This document shows positions 62,022-64,000 of a stretch of DNA of 64,000 bases, one piece after another. Positions within the stretch are counted from its first letter, which is position 1. Each line of letters starts with the position of its first letter. The notes below the pieces were generated by a model that was not told the origin of the DNA, did not search any database, and saw only the letters and a list, made by a program, of their open reading frames with translations. A program made the position numbers and the translations under genes. This DNA comes from Clostridia bacterium (GTDB lineage: Bacteria; Bacillota; Clostridia; Caldicoprobacterales; Caldicoprobacteraceae): NCBI GenBank assembly GCA_017577715.1, contig PKRC01000001.1:209819-273818 (forward strand), written 5' to 3'.

Positions 62022-62246
62022 TTGGTATGTAAGAGGAGAATTTTACGCATTGGTACCTGGGGAGATGATGTTGTAGTTTTACAAAATATACTCGCTAGCC
62101 TGGGATATTATACAGGCTCCCTCGACGGCATCTTTGGTCCCCTCACCCGTCAGGCGGTTATGAGGCTTCAGGCTGACAATGGGCTGATAGCCGATGGAAT
62201 AGTAGGCCCTCTCACCTATGATTTGATCGACCAGCTGTTGCCTTAG
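62022..62246 (+). CDS. Peptidoglycan-binding domain protein
   Basis: The 74-residue product is a single PG_binding_1 domain: LRIGTWGDDVVVLQNILASLG, GIFGPLTRQAVMRLQ and GIVGPLTYDLIDQLL. No signal peptide is present, so it may act inside the forespore or be exported in an unknown way. The TTG start has GGGAGGTGG upstream. Placed after the SpoIIP-like gene, a role in spore wall is plausible. Confidence 0.8.
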   Translation: MVCKRRILRIGTWGDDVVVLQNILASLGYYTGSLDGIFGPLTRQAVMRLQADNGLIADGIVGPLTYDLIDQLLP

Positions 62247-62283
62247 AACTCACCGTGCTGGCGCTTACATCTACAAAAACAAA

Positions 62284-62308
62284 TTCCAGGATTTTCAAAA
62301 CCCTGGAA
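62284..62308 (+). terminator. Terminator-like hairpin
   Basis: TTCCAGG (62284-62290) pairs with CCTGGAA (62302-62308), with an inner TTTT/AAAA pairing. It lies between the peptidoglycan-binding gene and the tRNA fragment and would serve the plus or minus direction. Confidence 0.5.
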
Positions 62309-62318
62309 TCCTTGATAC

Positions 62319-62378
62319 TGGTGCCGGAGGCCGGACTCGAACCGGCACGGTCTTCTTCAGACCCCAGGATTTTAAGTC
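62319..62378 (-). pseudogene. 3' fragment of tRNA-Leu (anticodon TAA), probable att site
   Basis: On the minus strand the 60 bases run from the anticodon loop (CTTAAAA) through a class II variable arm (GGTCTGAAGAAGACC) and T-arm (GCCGGTTCGAGTCCGGC) to the acceptor strand CTCCGGC-A-CCA. The 5' half (acceptor, D-arm) is missing and replaced by A+T-rich sequence. This is the same pattern as the tRNA-Trp fragment at 18632 and marks one end of a second integrated element. Confidence 0.8.
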
Positions 62379-62702
62379 TTACATTTATCTTTATAAGTAA
62401 TGTTGCCTAGTTTTAAAAAGGCTGATTTTTCAAGCTTTTTTGGTGTCTCTATTTACATTTTTTTGCATTTCGTTTCATCTTTTTTTGGGTTTTTCTATCG
62501 TCATTGCATTACTTTTGCATTACTAATACAACAAAACTACTACTTTTAAAGTAGTTGTTTTTTGGGATAGCTCTCCACTTTTAAATTGCCCTGCAGCTAC
62601 GTTAGCAAAATGTTTGCACACAAAAAAGAGCGGCTAACCGCACATTAATATCGACCTCCTGCGAGAAATGGTGTTTTTGTTCTTAATCAAGAATAACAAA
62701 TT
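62379..62702. other. Gene-free left end of second element
   Basis: No gene. It contains a plus-strand terminator-like palindrome (CTACTTT-TAAAGTAG then GTTTTTT, about 62541-62563) and a direct repeat TTGCATTAC twice (about 62504-62524), which could be integrase arm sites. Confidence 0.45.
62622..62641 (-). terminator. Short terminator of the HNH gene
   Basis: GCGG (62630-62633) pairs with CCGC (62638-62641); on the minus strand CTCTTTTTTG follows. The stem is only 4 bp. Confidence 0.45.
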
Positions 62703-63515
62703 TTACCATATTGATCCTTTGAAAATATATTTATTGTGGTAATTTACAAATTCTTCATTTATGGTATGTTTTAAAACAAAAATACTACCATTTAAACTAT
62801 CGTTGGGGTCTACATGAATAACACGTTTTTGAGCAACATCTATAGTTATAGCTCCTATATCAAATAAAGCATGATGATTTGGACACAAAATTACCACATT
62901 CTCCGCAATATCTGGTCCATTATGCGGTTTACCTAGAGGCATAATATGGTGACCTTCTACAATGGGGTCACCAATCCCTCTGTTTAAAGGAATATTGCAA
63001 ACTTGACATGTGTAATTGTATAAAACTTTAAGTTCTTGAATAACTCTGGTATCTCTAAGAATACGTTCTATTTCATAACTCACTTTCTGAGGGTGAAAAT
63101 TACCTTGTGAACAAATAATTTCTTTAGCTTTTCTTGTTTCTGTTTCCGGTGGTTCAACTCTTCTTAGCAAGAATCGATAATGAGCTGGAAATCCATGTAA
63201 AGGCGAATATTCCCAATCAATGACTTGCCACTTACCTAAATATTCATATTGGTTTTCATTCCACTTGGCTATCACAGGAAATATAGTGCCGGTTTCTTTT
63301 GCTTTCTTTAAAGCAAGATTACCATATGTATCAGATTGAGGTTTGGTTAGGTCTCCCTCACCTATGTAAATCATTAAGTCTTCACTTAAAAGTTGATCGT
63401 GATATCTCCGTTTTTCCCCACTAAAAGAAGCGCATATTGATAAAATTTGCCCTCCCCGCTGATGAATACCTTTTTGGTTATTATGATAACGTCGTGCTTC
63501 TTGCCAAGTGAGCAA
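62703..63515 (-). CDS. HNH endonuclease with N-terminal SRA/DUF3427-like domain (McrA type)
   Basis: The 270-residue protein has a C-terminal HNH nuclease with zinc cysteines (CQVCNIPL), the catalytic VEGHHIMPL and CPNHHALFD. The N-terminal 130 residues (RGGQILSICASFS, LMIYIGEGDL, GNLALKKAKETG, YEYLGKWQV) resemble reader domains of modification-dependent restriction enzymes that recognise altered bases. It is probably a type IV restriction enzyme cutting modified foreign DNA. The TTG start has AGGAGGAGAGG upstream. Confidence 0.75.
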   Translation of the reverse strand: MLTWQEARRYHNNQKGIHQRGGQILSICASFSGEKRRYHDQLLSEDLMIYIGEGDLTKPQSDTYGNLALKKAKETGTIFPVIAKWNENQYEYLGKWQVIDWEYSPLHGFPAHYRFLLRRVEPPETETRKAKEIICSQGNFHPQKVSYEIERILRDTRVIQELKVLYNYTCQVCNIPLNRGIGDPIVEGHHIMPLGKPHNGPDIAENVVILCPNHHALFDIGAITIDVAQKRVIHVDPNDSLNGSIFVLKHTINEEFVNYHNKYIFKGSIW

Positions 63516-63551
63516 AATGAATCCTCTCCTCCTTTTTAAAGCTAGAGTAAT

Positions 63552-63791
63552 TTAAATTTGAGCTTTTACGAACTTAATAAGATGACGTTTCCCTACTTTA
63601 AAAAATGGCTCTTCATATTCTATATTTTCGTTACCTTCTTTAATAACAAACACCCCATCCATTTCTGCAGTCAATATGCTCCTCCATTTATTTCTTTTTT
63701 GAGGTTCATGAGGTTTAAATAGTTCATTATCATTATCAGGAGTGACTAGAATATATTTGTAAGGTTTATTACTTTCTTTCTTTTTCATCAT
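63552..63791 (-). CDS. Hypothetical protein next to the HNH gene
   Basis: About 79 residues, lysine-rich, starting MMKKKESNKPYKYILVTPDN. No family recognised. AGGAGGAG lies 14 bases before ATG 63791, rather far, so the start is uncertain; the frame is open back to 63851. It may form a unit with the HNH gene 36 bp downstream. Confidence 0.4.
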   Translation of the reverse strand: MMKKKESNKPYKYILVTPDNDNELFKPHEPQKRNKWRSILTAEMDGVFVIKEGNENIEYEEPFFKVGKRHLIKFVKAQI

Positions 63792-63871
63792 CCAATATGC
63801 AGTCTCTCCTCCTCTTTCACGGAAGGACTTTTTTACTGAAATTACACACACTATAATCCCTTTTCGCTTAC

Positions 63872-64000
63872 TGTGTCAATAGCGGATTTAAATTGACCCA
63901 TTTTTAACAGATAAAATTTGACCCACCCTGGCTTTTTTTAAAAACTAGACGCTATTACGCGGGCTAGCATATAGCCCGGTTTTTAGCCTGTCCTTTAGGC
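63872..64000. mobile_element. Possible end of an IS21-type insertion sequence
   Basis: From TGTGTCAATAGCGG the sequence contains two internal repeats of AAATTGACCCA/AAATTTGACCCA (63890-63900, 63914-63925). Terminal TGT with repeated TTGACCCA sites is typical of IS21-family ends. The element would extend beyond the window, so this cannot be confirmed. Confidence 0.4.

Larger units (their letters stand above)
62319..64000. mobile_element. Second integrated element at tRNA-Leu (partial, runs off window)
   Basis: From the tRNA-Leu fragment onward the sequence is A+T-rich with an HNH restriction-like gene, a hypothetical gene and an IS-like end. By analogy with the tRNA-Trp island, an intact tRNA-Leu(TAA) should lie at the other end outside the window. 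Confidence 0.6.

Noticed and set aside
1..64000. CRISPR array
   Set aside because: No regularly spaced short repeats with unique spacers. The repeats at 24143-24238 are two degenerate units only.

Overview
The window is a 64-kb piece of chromosome from a spore-forming, anaerobic, Gram-positive bacterium of the class Clostridia, probably a moderate thermophile close to Thermoanaerobacterales or Mahella-like lineages. The evidence is the sporulation and germination gene content (dpaA/dpaB, spoVS, spoIIP-like, gerA/gerB/gerC), an anaerobic class III ribonucleotide reductase relic, Bacillota gene neighbourhoods, strong anti-Shine-Dalgarno-like ribosome binding sites, frequent GTG/TTG starts, and heavy use of AGG and ATA codons. 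I could not assign a species.

Layout. 1-8.6 kb (+): end of infB, then rbfA, nrnA, truB, ribF, rpsO, pnp, a ylxY-type deacetylase and an M16 peptidase (mlpA type), the standard translation/RNA-decay cluster. 8.6-17.4 kb (+): miaB, mutS, mutL, miaA, hfq and a PLP-dependent methionine-gamma-lyase-like gene. 17.5-18.6 kb: a divergent SOS pair, lexA (-) and a yneA-like LysM gene (+), with three LexA boxes between them. 18.63-30.51 kb: an integrated island bounded by a 53-bp perfect direct repeat made of the 3' part of tRNA-Trp; the intact tRNA-Trp is at the right end. The left half of the island is G+C-rich and all on the minus strand (NADAR protein, zinc metalloprotease, truncated nrdD, a LAGLIDADG relic carrying a second nrdD tail, nrdG, small genes, a methylase-like gene). 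The right half is A+T-rich and on the plus strand (small membrane proteins, a HelD-type helicase, a membrane-anchored repeat protein, TnpB and integrase remnants). 30.7-33.2 kb (+): proC, rnhA and a XerS-like recombinase. 33.3-38.6 kb (-): purB, aspartate aminotransferase, PHP phosphoesterase, dipeptidase, spoVS. 38.7-52.0 kb (-): rny, recA, cinA, pgsA, rimO, spoIIIE/ftsK, uppP, ylzJ, tepA, dapG, dpaB, dpaA. 52.3-59.8 kb: dUTPase, a ger operon, a DUF1015 gene, an ERF/Rad52-like protein and a cupin. 60.11-60.52 kb: no plausible gene, but a roughly 410-nt block that folds into at least eight long stems closed by a 14-bp terminal stem, which I interpret as a large structured non-coding RNA. 60.7-62.3 kb: a spoIIP-like gene and a peptidoglycan-binding protein. 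At 62.32 kb a 3' fragment of tRNA-Leu(TAA) marks the start of a second integrated element running off the window, carrying an HNH restriction-like gene and what looks like an IS21-type end.

The genes share a few themes: ribosome maturation and RNA decay, mismatch repair and the SOS response (lexA, recA and the yneA-like gene share LexA boxes), and spore formation and germination (dipicolinate synthesis from the dapG branch, SpoVS, SpoIIIE, SpoIIP, Ger receptor). Compared with the usual Bacillota order (mlpA, dpaA to spoVS, then miaB-mutSL to lexA), the dpaA-spoVS block here lies beyond the miaB-lexA block and in the opposite orientation. The least explained parts are the large RNA at 60.1 kb and the tRNA-Trp island with its duplicated leader element, nrdD relics and helicase/membrane-protein cassette.
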